From assembly GCA_964371865.1 (NCBI GenBank), contig CAYJOR010000047.1:1-19803 (forward strand): 19,803 bases of DNA. The letters are read 5' to 3'. The DNA comes from CAYJAZ01 sp964371865. Its GTDB lineage: Bacteria; Desulfobacterota; Desulfovibrionia; Desulfovibrionales; Desulfovibrionaceae. The notes beneath the pieces are model-generated. The model did not search any database and was not told where the DNA came from. It was given only the letters and a program-made list of their open reading frames with translations. The position numbers were made by a program, and so were the translations under genes. Each line of letters begins with the position of its first letter. The stretch's first letter is position 1. Positions 1 through 6,901 of the stretch are shown piece by piece.

Positions 1-1
1 T

Positions 2-52
2 GAAAAAGAAACTGGTATAGCAATGGGTGGCGGATATCACCATAACTGGTAA
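2..52 (+). CDS. 3' end of a truncated upstream gene (unidentified)
   Basis: An open frame enters from the left edge and ends with TAA at 50-52. The visible C-terminus is 16 residues, EKETGIAMGGGYHHNW. The other two plus-strand frames hit stops within the first 20 bases, and a strong hairpin follows 9 nt after this stop, as expected at the end of a gene. The glycine- and histidine-rich tail is not enough to name a family, so no function is offered. The start and most of the protein lie outside the window. Confidence 0.5.
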   Translation, partial: EKETGIAMGGGYHHNW

Positions 53-61
53 AATCTCTTA

Positions 62-104
62 GATACCACCTGTATACACCTTGCAGGTGGTATCATATAT
101 TCTA
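62..104 (+). terminator. Perfect 11-bp hairpin after the truncated gene, probable terminator
   Basis: GATACCACCTG at 62-72 pairs perfectly with CAGGTGGTATC at 84-94 around an 11-nt loop. It begins 9 nt after the stop at 50-52. The tail after the stem (ATATATTCT) is AT-rich but not a clean run of T, so the terminator call rests mainly on stem quality and position. Confidence 0.6.
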
Positions 105-117
105 AAAAGCACCTCCG

Positions 118-148
118 AACCTATTTTTATTATGAAAATAGGTTTTAA
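118..148 (+). terminator. Second hairpin with a T tail upstream of the M23 gene
   Basis: AACCTATTTT at 118-127 is complementary to AAAATAGGTT at 135-144 around a 7-nt loop, and the right arm runs directly into a short T run (143-146). It lies 40 nt before the M23 start codon. It may be a second, back-up terminator for the gene entering from the left, or a leader hairpin of the M23 transcript. The sequence does not decide between these. Confidence 0.45.
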
Positions 149-184
149 TCGTATTATTTGCTTTATTGTTTCTAAAGGATATTT

Positions 185-1531
185 ATGACTAACAATAAAA
201 AGATTGCAAGCTCTCTATTCCTATTAGCTCTTTGTGTAACCATTTTTTCCTATACACTAAAAGCCGATGAGCAAAATCTACTAAATGATTCGCAAGTTAT
301 TTCATTTGTAGAAGATAATAGCTCAGATGAGATACTTAGTTCAACTGAAGCTGCTAGGGATAAAAATGAAATTCTACCTATTGAAAAAATAAAAACTTTG
401 TCTGGGTACGAATTACAAGGAAACGAAATTTTAACACAAAGTCAAGTACAGAAAGGTGATACAATTGGAACTATTCTCAATAAATTCATTTCATATAATC
501 AATTGATTGATCTTATCAAACTAACTAAACCATTACACAAGTTAACCAATATTCAAGTCAATAAGAAATACCAATTAGTGCAAGATAGCAATGGAAATTT
601 CTTACGCTTTGAATATCAAAAAAATTCTGAAGATGTTTTTGTGCTTTCCGTTAAAGACATACAAAATCTAGTCAATAATACAGCTAAAACAGAAGATATT
701 TTTGATTTTCAACTTGCAGTCATTGATTATGAAAAAAAAGTTGAAGCCATAGAATTTGAAATAGAAGCAAGTTTATCCAAGGCAATTTCAAAAGCAGGTG
801 AAAGAAGAGGTTTAGCTTCTGCTATTGAGGGAATACTCTCTTATAACTTAGACTTTTCTAATGCTCTAAAAAAAGGTGATATTTTCAAAGTTCTTCTTGA
901 GAAAAAATACGACGAAGAGAAATTTATCAATTATGGAAATATTTTAGCTGTAAGCTTTGAACGTGGCGGAGAAAATTTCTCAGTTTATCGTTTTGAAGAT
1001 GATGTAAACCAAGGGCTTTATTACAATGCAAACGGAGATTCTCTTCAAAGCTCTTTTCTTGAAGTACCACTCAATTATACAAGAATAAGCTCACCTTACA
1101 CACTTGCAAGAAAGCACCCAATTTTAGGAATAACAAGACCACACCAAGGCATAGATTATGCCGCACCATCAGGGACTCCTGTTTATGCAGCTTCTGATGC
1201 AATTGTTGAATTTGTCGGAACAAAAGGCGACTTTGGTAAAACCGTTATCCTAAAGCACGCAAATGGCATAGAAACACTCTATGCACATTTATCTAGGTAT
1301 GATGCAAAAACAAAAAAGAGCGCAAAAATAAACAAAGGCGATATTATCGCTTATGTTGGTTCAACAGGGCTATCTACTGGCCCACATTTAGATTTTCGTG
1401 TAATGATTGACGGCGAATATGTAAACCCTCAAATTTTAGCAACAATGCAAGCAGAACCTTTAGATGATACTCTAAAGGATGAATTTTTACTTGTAGTTAA
1501 TGAGTATAATATAGCTTTGGAACAACTATAA
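185..1531 (+). CDS. Membrane-anchored OapA/LysM-like and M23-family peptidase
   Basis: A 448-residue protein predicted to act on peptidoglycan at the outer face of the inner membrane. Residues about 6-26 form a hydrophobic signal or anchor segment after a lysine-containing N-terminus. Residues about 80-150 resemble the OapA/LysM-like peptidoglycan-binding region found ahead of M23 domains. Residues about 300-420 are the M23 (lysostaphin/LytM) fold. The zinc and catalytic positions include H320 and D324 (HQGID), H368 (YAHL) and H401. The usual HxH motif reads HLD here, so the last ligand position is D403 instead of His. The protein may therefore be an active variant with an Asp ligand, or a non-catalytic EnvC/NlpD-like activator. 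The start at 185 is supported by AAAGGA about 6 nt upstream. A short gap separates it from the TPR gene, so co-transcription is possible. Confidence 0.88.
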   Translation: MTNNKKIASSLFLLALCVTIFSYTLKADEQNLLNDSQVISFVEDNSSDEILSSTEAARDKNEILPIEKIKTLSGYELQGNEILTQSQVQKGDTIGTILNKFISYNQLIDLIKLTKPLHKLTNIQVNKKYQLVQDSNGNFLRFEYQKNSEDVFVLSVKDIQNLVNNTAKTEDIFDFQLAVIDYEKKVEAIEFEIEASLSKAISKAGERRGLASAIEGILSYNLDFSNALKKGDIFKVLLEKKYDEEKFINYGNILAVSFERGGENFSVYRFEDDVNQGLYYNANGDSLQSSFLEVPLNYTRISSPYTLARKHPILGITRPHQGIDYAAPSGTPVYAASDAIVEFVGTKGDFGKTVILKHANGIETLYAHLSRYDAKTKKSAKINKGDIIAYVGSTGLSTGPHLDFRVMIDGEYVNPQILATMQAEPLDDTLKDEFLLVVNEYNIALEQL

Positions 1532-1592
1532 ACTAGGTAAAAAAAGTTATTGCTTATAACTTAAAAAAATAAAAACATATATGAGGACTGAA

Positions 1593-2195
1593 ATGAGTAA
1601 GAATAATGAATTGGAAAGTAAATATATGATTAAATCTACGGCTTATGTATCAATTGCTTTGGCATTTGTCGTGGGATTATTTGTAGGTTCTACATTTTTT
1701 ACTTCAAGCAATAATAATGTACTTGTACAAAAACAAGTTCTTGGCTCTGGTAGTTTAGCAGACAGCATGAATGTTGACGCACAAACGAAACAGCATATAG
1801 CAGATGAGGAAGCGCGTCTTGCAAATGATAATACTGATGCAGACGGTTGGGGGCATCTTGGAAACCTTTATTTTGATGATGGTCAATATCAAAAAGCTAT
1901 TGACGCTTATCAAAAATCACTTTCAATTTCGCCAAATAACACAAATTATATGACTGACATGGGAACAATGTATAGAGCCTTAAAGCAATACGACATGGCT
2001 TTACAAACATACGATAAAGTTCTTGCTCTCGACCCAAACCATAGAAATGCTCGCTTTAATAGAGGTGTAGTATTAATTTATGACCTCAAAAGGAAAGAAG
2101 ATGGTATCAACACATGGAAGATATTAATTCAAAAATACCCTGACTCGAGAGGGCCAAACGGTGAACCTCTTTCTAAGTTTATTGAAAGTTTATAG
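1593..2195 (+). CDS. Membrane-anchored tetratricopeptide-repeat protein
   Basis: About 200 residues. A single transmembrane helix lies near residues 13-36 (AYVSIALAFVVGLFVGS), followed by an extracytoplasmic domain. Two clear TPR units (NLYFDDGQYQKAIDAYQKSL, then YRALKQYDMALQTYDKVL) and a degenerate third end near the C-terminus. TPR domains are protein-protein scaffolds, so the partner is probably an envelope complex. The neighbouring M23 protein is a reasonable but unproven candidate. I chose ATG 1593 because GAGG at 1583-1586 sits at ideal spacing before it. An in-frame ATG at 1581 would add four residues but would have to use this Shine-Dalgarno sequence as coding sequence. A strong terminator follows the stop. 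Confidence 0.8.
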   Translation: MSKNNELESKYMIKSTAYVSIALAFVVGLFVGSTFFTSSNNNVLVQKQVLGSGSLADSMNVDAQTKQHIADEEARLANDNTDADGWGHLGNLYFDDGQYQKAIDAYQKSLSISPNNTNYMTDMGTMYRALKQYDMALQTYDKVLALDPNHRNARFNRGVVLIYDLKRKEDGINTWKILIQKYPDSRGPNGEPLSKFIESL

Positions 2196-2198
2196 TTC

Positions 2199-2227
2199 TT
2201 GCATTTGACTGTAGTAAGCGATATAAA
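2199..2227 (+). promoter_or_regulatory. Candidate sigma70-type promoter for the two-component operon
   Basis: TTGCAT at 2199-2204 and TATAAA at 2222-2227 are separated by exactly 17 nt, upstream of the response regulator start at 2285. The -10 box overlaps the left arm of the terminator hairpin at 2226-2250, so transcripts from here would start inside that hairpin and not form it. Confidence 0.5.
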
Positions 2228-2256
2228 AAGGCGAGATTTTCTTGCCTTTTGTAATA
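2226..2256 (+). terminator. Rho-independent terminator after the TPR gene
   Basis: AAAAGGCGAGA (2226-2236) pairs with TCTTGCCTTTT (2240-2250) around a 3-nt loop. This gives an 11-bp stem with one G-U pair, and the right arm ends in a T run. It lies 30 nt after the TPR stop codon and before the response regulator gene. Confidence 0.75.
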
Positions 2257-2284
2257 TTTAGAACTCCCAACACAAAGGTTTATT

Positions 2285-2944
2285 ATGCGTATATTACTTG
2301 TAGAAGACGACACCAATATAGGCGATGCCATTTTAGTGGGGCTAGAGTCTGAAGGCTTTACCGTAGATTGGCTACAAGACGGCAAAATTGCCTCAACCGC
2401 TTTAGAGGAAGGTATACATGACGTTGCAATTCTTGACTTAACCTTACCAAATATGGACGGACTTGAAATATTACAGCATTGGCGAAAAACAAATATTACT
2501 ATTCCTGTAATTATTCTTACGGCTCGCACAACTATTAACGACCGTGTTGATGGGTTGTCTTTAGGCGCAGACGATTATTTACCAAAACCCTTTGCATTAG
2601 CTGAATTAATTGCAAGACTGCGTGTTTGGCAACGTAGAGCGGCAGGCGAAGCGCAAGTTTGTCTAAAACATGAGGATATTACTTTAGACTTGCAAAAAAG
2701 AACAGTATATAAAGGTGATAAAACAATAATATTAAGTGCTAAGGGACTTGTTCTTTTAGAAACCTTTCTTACAAACAAAGGACGTGTTCTTTCACGAGAA
2801 ACTTTGCATGAAAAACTTTATGGTTGGAATGATGATGTAAGTAGTAACACAATAGAAGTGCATATACATCATCTACGTTCAAAACTAGGCTCATATTTTA
2901 TTAAAAATGTGCACGGTGTAGGTTATACTTTAGGAGAAAAATAA
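2285..2944 (+). CDS. OmpR/PhoB-family response regulator (QseB/PmrA-like)
   Basis: A 219-residue, full-length cytoplasmic transcription regulator. The receiver domain spans residues 1-115 with the acidic pocket E7-D8-D9, phospho-acceptor D51 (ILDLTLP), switch residue T79 and conserved K101 (PKPF). The winged-helix DNA-binding domain spans about 125-217, with the typical EVHIHHLRSKL recognition-helix region and the VHGVGYTL hairpin. AAAGG about 6 nt upstream supports the start. Its stop overlaps the start of the sensor kinase gene by one base, so the pair is translationally coupled. The architecture places it closest to the QseB/PmrA branch, but the signal and target genes cannot be read from the sequence. 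Confidence 0.93.
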   Translation: MRILLVEDDTNIGDAILVGLESEGFTVDWLQDGKIASTALEEGIHDVAILDLTLPNMDGLEILQHWRKTNITIPVIILTARTTINDRVDGLSLGADDYLPKPFALAELIARLRVWQRRAAGEAQVCLKHEDITLDLQKRTVYKGDKTIILSAKGLVLLETFLTNKGRVLSRETLHEKLYGWNDDVSSNTIEVHIHHLRSKLGSYFIKNVHGVGYTLGEK

Positions 2945-4356
2945 TGAATCTCATCAATAAGTTACAGCTATATTTAGCCCAATGGGGGCTTATGGCTCGT
3001 CTTACATTGTTCGTTTCTCTTTGTTTTATTTTTGTGTGGGTCTTTGTTGCAAGTCATGTATGGTATAAAGACTCACTCCAGACACAAGAGTTTCTTGACA
3101 GTCAAATGGTTTTACTTGCAAGAACTATAGCGGAAATCAGTAGTTTTGAAACAATAAAAGATAAAACTAGCTCCGAACAGTCACCTAGTGCAAATATGAG
3201 AAAACAAATCCGTATCGAAGATGATACTTTTTCTTATGCTATTTTTTCGCATAGTGGAAAGCGTCTTCTCAGCGGACATAAGCATGGGCGACATTTTTCA
3301 TTTGCTTCAAATCAAGGTTTTATTGATGAAAATATCGAAAGTGAAAATTGGCGTACTTTTTGGTATGTAGACCCTTATAACTCAAATGTCATTGCGGTTG
3401 GATATAAATCAGAGTATCATCAAGGCATTGTTCTTGAAATCCTTTTTAATCACATGACACCTTGGGTTTTATTTTTAATCTTCTTTCTTATAGTTTTTAG
3501 ATTTTTATTAAAATACGAATTGAAATCTCTACACTATCTAAGGAGTAAACTTCTACAGCGTGACCCTCAAGATATTGAACCTATAGAAGTAACAAACATT
3601 TCTGCTGAAGTGCGTCCTTTAGTAGAAGCACTTAATGCGCTGTTTGAGCGCACTGCTTTGCTTATTGAAAGAGAACGTGCATTTGTTGCTAATGCGGCGC
3701 ATGAACTCAGAACTCCTTTATCTGGTTTGCGCTTGCAAGTGGAAGTTTTAGAAAAATGTATAGACGATACTACGGCAAGAAAAAATGCACTTTCTAGAAT
3801 ATTAGAAGGAAGTCAACGCTGTACAAGACTTATCGACCAACTTCTTTTGCTTTCAAATTTAGAGTCTAAGCATAATGAATACAACAAAAATCACCCTAGT
3901 TATACAGAAGTACAATGGAATTCACTTTTGCAATATGCCGAAGGAGATATTTTTGATGCGGCCTGTGCAAAAAATATAAATGCAGAGTTTGTTTCTACCG
4001 ATGAAGCTATTACCAGTGAAGGCTTCCCAGAGCTTTGGGCTATTGCAGTAAGAAATTTACTTGATAATGCAATACGCTACACCTCAGCAAATGGAATTGT
4101 GAGAGTTGTTTTAGAAAAAGATGCCTTAATAATTGAAAACAGTGCTGAACACTTGCTCCAAAATATCATAAAGCAATTAGGACAAAGATTTTACCGCCCT
4201 GCAGGTCAAAAAGAAATGGGAAGTGGACTAGGACTTGCAATTATACAGCATGTTGTGCAGTTACATAACGCGTCTATGACAATAGAAAATGTTGAAATAT
4301 CTGATAAAAATGGTATGGGCATAACAGGAATTCGTGTAGTAGTAAGATTTAGCTAG
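2944..4356 (+). CDS. QseC/PmrB-like sensor histidine kinase
   Basis: A 470-residue inner-membrane kinase, partner of the regulator encoded just upstream. TM1 lies near residues 20-40 and TM2 near 173-192. They flank a periplasmic sensor region of about 130 residues with the QseC-type ending WRTFWYVDPYNSNVIAVG. The dimerisation/phosphotransfer helix carries H253 in AAHELRTPLSGL. The ATPase domain has an N box (NLLDNAIRYT) and a G box (GSGLGLAIIQHV). The D box is degenerate: where DxGxG is expected near residue 395-402, the sequence reads ENSAEHLL. The kinase is otherwise intact in length. ATG 2944 overlaps the preceding TAA (ATAATG), giving coupled translation. The ligand is unknown. Confidence 0.92.
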   Translation: MNLINKLQLYLAQWGLMARLTLFVSLCFIFVWVFVASHVWYKDSLQTQEFLDSQMVLLARTIAEISSFETIKDKTSSEQSPSANMRKQIRIEDDTFSYAIFSHSGKRLLSGHKHGRHFSFASNQGFIDENIESENWRTFWYVDPYNSNVIAVGYKSEYHQGIVLEILFNHMTPWVLFLIFFLIVFRFLLKYELKSLHYLRSKLLQRDPQDIEPIEVTNISAEVRPLVEALNALFERTALLIERERAFVANAAHELRTPLSGLRLQVEVLEKCIDDTTARKNALSRILEGSQRCTRLIDQLLLLSNLESKHNEYNKNHPSYTEVQWNSLLQYAEGDIFDAACAKNINAEFVSTDEAITSEGFPELWAIAVRNLLDNAIRYTSANGIVRVVLEKDALIIENSAEHLLQNIIKQLGQRFYRPAGQKEMGSGLGLAIIQHVVQLHNASMTIENVEISDKNGMGITGIRVVVRFS

Positions 4357-4519
4357 GAGTGGATTTTAGTATGGTTTGTAAGTTGTTACCTTTCAACAAT
4401 CGCTAAAACGTTTACCTTATCCCTCCACAAAATAATCCTTGATTAAAACCATCATATAAACTAAAAAATATCAAGAGGCACAAAACAAAAAAAGGCGAAA
4501 AGCTCTAAAAATCATTTGC

Positions 4520-4540
4520 GTGTTACCAATGGTGTTGCCA
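4520..4540 (+). repeat. Pair of 9-bp direct repeats, possible integrase arm-binding sites
   Basis: GTGTTACCA (4520-4528) and GTGTTGCCA (4532-4540) differ at one base and start 12 bp apart. They are 73 bp to the left of the tRNA-Arg fragment. Short direct repeats at this distance from a tRNA-derived crossover site are typical of the arm-type sites bound by phage and island tyrosine integrases. No integrase gene is in the window, so this assignment is an inference. Confidence 0.4.
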
Positions 4541-4612
4541 CGAAAAAGTTTTACTATAAGAATTTATTGATATTTATTTGATATTACTAAACAATAAAAA
4601 ACCTACAAACAA

Positions 4613-4659
4613 GCCTCCGGAGCTGAAGGCCGCAGGTTCGATTCCTGCTAGGCACGCCA
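4613..4659 (+). repeat. Orphan 3' part of a tRNA-Arg(CCG) gene, probable att site
   Basis: The sequence matches a tRNA from the anticodon arm to the encoded CCA. It has an anticodon loop CTCCGGA (4615-4621, anticodon CCG at 4617-4619), a variable loop, a perfect T arm GCAGG-TTCGATT-CCTGC (4632-4648), an acceptor 3' strand TAGGCAC (4649-4655), a G discriminator and CCA (4657-4659). Upstream there is no D arm and no 5' acceptor strand (GTGCCTA would be needed), and only the three inner pairs of the anticodon stem can form. It is therefore not a working tRNA gene. A 3' tRNA fragment of this kind is the usual scar of site-specific integration at a tRNA gene. The intact gene would lie to the left, outside the window. 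Confidence 0.75.
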
Positions 4660-4694
4660 TTAATAATTAATCTATATTATAAGGATGATGACTT

Positions 4695-5762
4695 ATGTTG
4701 GCTTTAATCATCACTGTTGCACTTGCAGCACTGATATCAGCATTTTGCTCTACAACTGAAGCTATGCTTTACTCTGTCCCTTGGACGCATATTGAAAAAC
4801 TAAGAGAAGAAAAAAGACCTGTTGGTGACGTTCTTTATGAATTACGTTCGCAAGTCGATAAACCTATTTCAGCAGTTCTTACTCTGAACACAATAGCAAA
4901 TACCGCAGGTTCAGCACTTGCCGGTGCTCTTGCAACTGTTGCATTAGGTGCAGAAAATCTTCTTTGGTTTACTGCTGGTTTCACGTTTCTTATTCTTATA
5001 TTTGGTGAAATTCTTCCTAAAACCTTTGGTGTAATATATGCAAATCAACTTTCAATAATTCTTGCATATCCTTTGAAATTTTTAATCTTTATTTTGAAGC
5101 CTTTTATTTGGTTCTCTTCTTTGATTACAGGCTTCATCACAAAAGGTAACGGAACTCCTGAAGCTACTGAAGATGATATTCGTATTATGGCGAAAATGTC
5201 AGCTGAATCAGGTGAGATTGAAGCTTTTGAAGAAGCTGTGATTACAAATATTTTATCGCTTGATAAAAAACATGTATATCATATTATGACGCCGCGCACG
5301 GTTGTTTTTTCACTTCCGGCAGAAATGCCACTAGCAGAAGCTATTAAAAATGAAAGACTCTGGCAATTCTCTCGTATTCCAATTTATAAAAATAATAATC
5401 ATGAAGACATCATAGGCGTTGTTACTCGCCGTGAGCTTTCAATTTATATGAATGCAATGAATTTAAGTAGAGCAAAAGATATTCCAAATGCTACGCTTGA
5501 AACTCTTGTGCAACCAATCACTTTTGTTCTTGAAAGTCAGAAACTTGATAAAGTCTTGCTTAGCTTTTTAGAAGCAAAACAGCACCTTTTCGCAGTCCTT
5601 GATGAGTACGGTGGATTAGCCGGCGTTATTTCATTAGAAGATGTGCTTGAAGAAATGCTAGGGCGTGAAATTGTTGATGAATCTGATATCACAGCAGATT
5701 TACAAAAAACCGCTAAAGATGCGCAAAAATCTAAAATAGAAGAGATTAATTTAGTAAGATAA
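4695..5762 (+). CDS. CNNM/CorB-like membrane protein with CBS pair (DUF21)
   Basis: A 355-residue inner-membrane protein of the CNNM/CorB (formerly 'hemolysin') family, which is linked to Mg2+ and other divalent-cation transport. The DUF21/CNNM membrane domain covers residues about 1-150, with several hydrophobic helices and the conserved GEILPKT motif at 104-110. A linker (SGEIEAFEEAVITNILSL) leads to two CBS domains at about 195-255 and 262-325, the second containing FAVLDEYGGLAGVISLEDVL. There is no C-terminal CorC/HlyC domain. AAGGA at 4681-4685 serves the start. The gene begins 35 nt after the tRNA fragment, so its native promoter may have been the tRNA promoter, now displaced. The aminotransferase gene follows after 23 nt. 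The substrate cannot be fixed from sequence alone. Confidence 0.88.
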   Translation: MLALIITVALAALISAFCSTTEAMLYSVPWTHIEKLREEKRPVGDVLYELRSQVDKPISAVLTLNTIANTAGSALAGALATVALGAENLLWFTAGFTFLILIFGEILPKTFGVIYANQLSIILAYPLKFLIFILKPFIWFSSLITGFITKGNGTPEATEDDIRIMAKMSAESGEIEAFEEAVITNILSLDKKHVYHIMTPRTVVFSLPAEMPLAEAIKNERLWQFSRIPIYKNNNHEDIIGVVTRRELSIYMNAMNLSRAKDIPNATLETLVQPITFVLESQKLDKVLLSFLEAKQHLFAVLDEYGGLAGVISLEDVLEEMLGREIVDESDITADLQKTAKDAQKSKIEEINLVR

Positions 5763-5785
5763 TTTATAGAAGGGGGTAGTCAGAA

Positions 5786-6721
5786 ATGCGTGTAGTTGAT
5801 TATGATGGATATGTTGAGCTTTATAAACAGTCAAAAATTAAAGGAATTGAAAGCGTTAGAGCATTTTATAATCACGAGATAAAAGCATTTTGTAAAGATC
5901 CTCATGCTCTATTACTCCCGCTTGATGATCATCTTGTTCATCGTGGTGATGCAGTATTTGAATCTCTTACTTGCAGAGATAGAAAAATCATTAAGCTAGA
6001 TAATCATTTAGCAAGGCTTAAAGAATCACTTTTGGCATTAAAACTTGAACTATCTATTTCTATTGAAGAATTAAGAAATCTTATTCTCCAGACTGCACAA
6101 CTTGCTGATTTCGAGAGTGGAAGCATTAAGCTTCTTATCGGACGAGGACGTGGCGGCTTTGGTGTTGACCCTAAAGAATGCGATGAACCAAGTATCTATA
6201 TAATAGCAAGCGAATCAAAGCCTAAAGGCGACAGTTTTTGGAACAAAGGTGTGACGGCTGCTCGTTCTGCTATTCCTGTGAAACAAAAATATCTCGCAAA
6301 AATAAAATCGAATAACTACTTACCGAATGTTATGATGTCTCAAGAAGCAAATGAGAAAAAAGTCGATATTGTTTTTTCATTTGATGAAAATAATCACCTT
6401 GCAGAATCTGCAATTTGTAACCTTGGAATGTATAAGGACGGCACTTTCTATTTTCCTACTTTCGATAATATTCTATCAGGTACAACTGTACTACTTGCAA
6501 TTGAAAAAGCAAAAGAGCTTGCTAGTGTAGAAATAACTAATATCACAGAAGATATGTTAAACTTTGCTGATGAAATTTTAGCAATTGGCAGTAGTATTGC
6601 TTGTGTTGGTGTAACGGAATATAACTACAGAAAAGTAGGAGAGGGTAAAGTTGGTCCTATGGCTCTAAAACTGAAAGATCTTATATTAAAATCTTATTCA
6701 AATGATGGAGTAACTTTCTAA
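5786..6721 (+). CDS. Class IV PLP-dependent aminotransferase
   Basis: A 311-residue cytoplasmic enzyme of fold-type IV, the group that includes branched-chain aminotransferase, D-amino-acid aminotransferase and aminodeoxychorismate lyase. The PLP-binding lysine is K174 in IKSNNYLPN. The conserved glutamate is E207 in LAESAICNLG, and the phosphate-binding LSGTT follows. The N-terminal half has the family's FESL and NHLARLKESL elements. The KSNNYLPNVM context is closer to the D-amino-acid aminotransferase/lyase branch than to IlvE, but a substrate cannot be assigned. A strong ribosome-binding site (AAGGGGG) precedes the start, 23 nt after the CBS-protein gene, so the two are probably one transcript. 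A bidirectional terminator lies downstream. Confidence 0.87.
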   Translation: MRVVDYDGYVELYKQSKIKGIESVRAFYNHEIKAFCKDPHALLLPLDDHLVHRGDAVFESLTCRDRKIIKLDNHLARLKESLLALKLELSISIEELRNLILQTAQLADFESGSIKLLIGRGRGGFGVDPKECDEPSIYIIASESKPKGDSFWNKGVTAARSAIPVKQKYLAKIKSNNYLPNVMMSQEANEKKVDIVFSFDENNHLAESAICNLGMYKDGTFYFPTFDNILSGTTVLLAIEKAKELASVEITNITEDMLNFADEILAIGSSIACVGVTEYNYRKVGEGKVGPMALKLKDLILKSYSNDGVTF

Positions 6722-6844
6722 ACCTCTAGGGTGTGTTTCTAAGTTGATTCTTTAACGTTTTTTCTGGTCAAAATCCCTTTGCAGTTGAAATTTCCACAAA
6801 ATTTCTTATTTTCTAAACATTTCCAAAGAATAATAATAAAAAAG

Positions 6845-6888
6845 AAAAGGGAAAGCGTATTTTAAATTACGTTTTCCCTTTTTTATAT
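6845..6888. terminator. Bidirectional rho-independent terminator between convergent genes
   Basis: A 15-bp stem is formed by AAAAGGGAAAGCGTA (6845-6859) and TACGTTTTCCCTTTT (6868-6882), with one G-U pair and an 8-nt loop. A T run follows on the plus strand (6879-6884). On the minus strand the stem is followed by CTTTTTTATT. It can end both the aminotransferase transcript and the converging ybeY transcript. Confidence 0.88.
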
Positions 6889-6901
6889 TTTTTATGAAAT
6901 T

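Larger units (their letters stand above)
4357..4694. other. 338-bp gap: probable end of an integrative element plus a tRNA remnant
   Basis: No gene is supported in this stretch on either strand. The left two-thirds is AT-rich non-coding sequence with many stops. It contains two direct 9-bp repeats (4520-4528 and 4532-4540) and, at its right end, a 3' fragment of tRNA-Arg (4613-4659). The last 35 nt form the leader of the CBS-domain gene with its ribosome-binding site. No obvious terminator for the sensor kinase gene is visible here. Confidence 0.6.

Noticed and set aside
1544..1562. AAGTTAT/ATAACTT inverted repeat between the M23 and TPR genes
   Set aside because: The 7-bp stem is almost wholly A-T within an A/T-rich gap, and it has a T run only on the minus strand, where no gene needs a terminator.
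2179..2778. Minus-strand open frames opposite the response regulator
   Set aside because: They are antisense shadows of a clearly conserved OmpR-family gene and have no ribosome-binding site or recognisable domain.
4478..4580. Short plus-strand frame ending in NGVATKKFYYKN, a possible integrase or phage-gene remnant
   Set aside because: About 30 codons, no start or ribosome-binding site, and the sequence is better explained by the direct repeats at 4520-4540.
4357..4659. tRNA-Arg interrupted by a group I intron, with exon 1 farther upstream
   Set aside because: Such introns sit in the anticodon loop, but here the match begins before the anticodon. No 5' exon (GTGCCTA plus D arm) and no intron core could be found in the gap.
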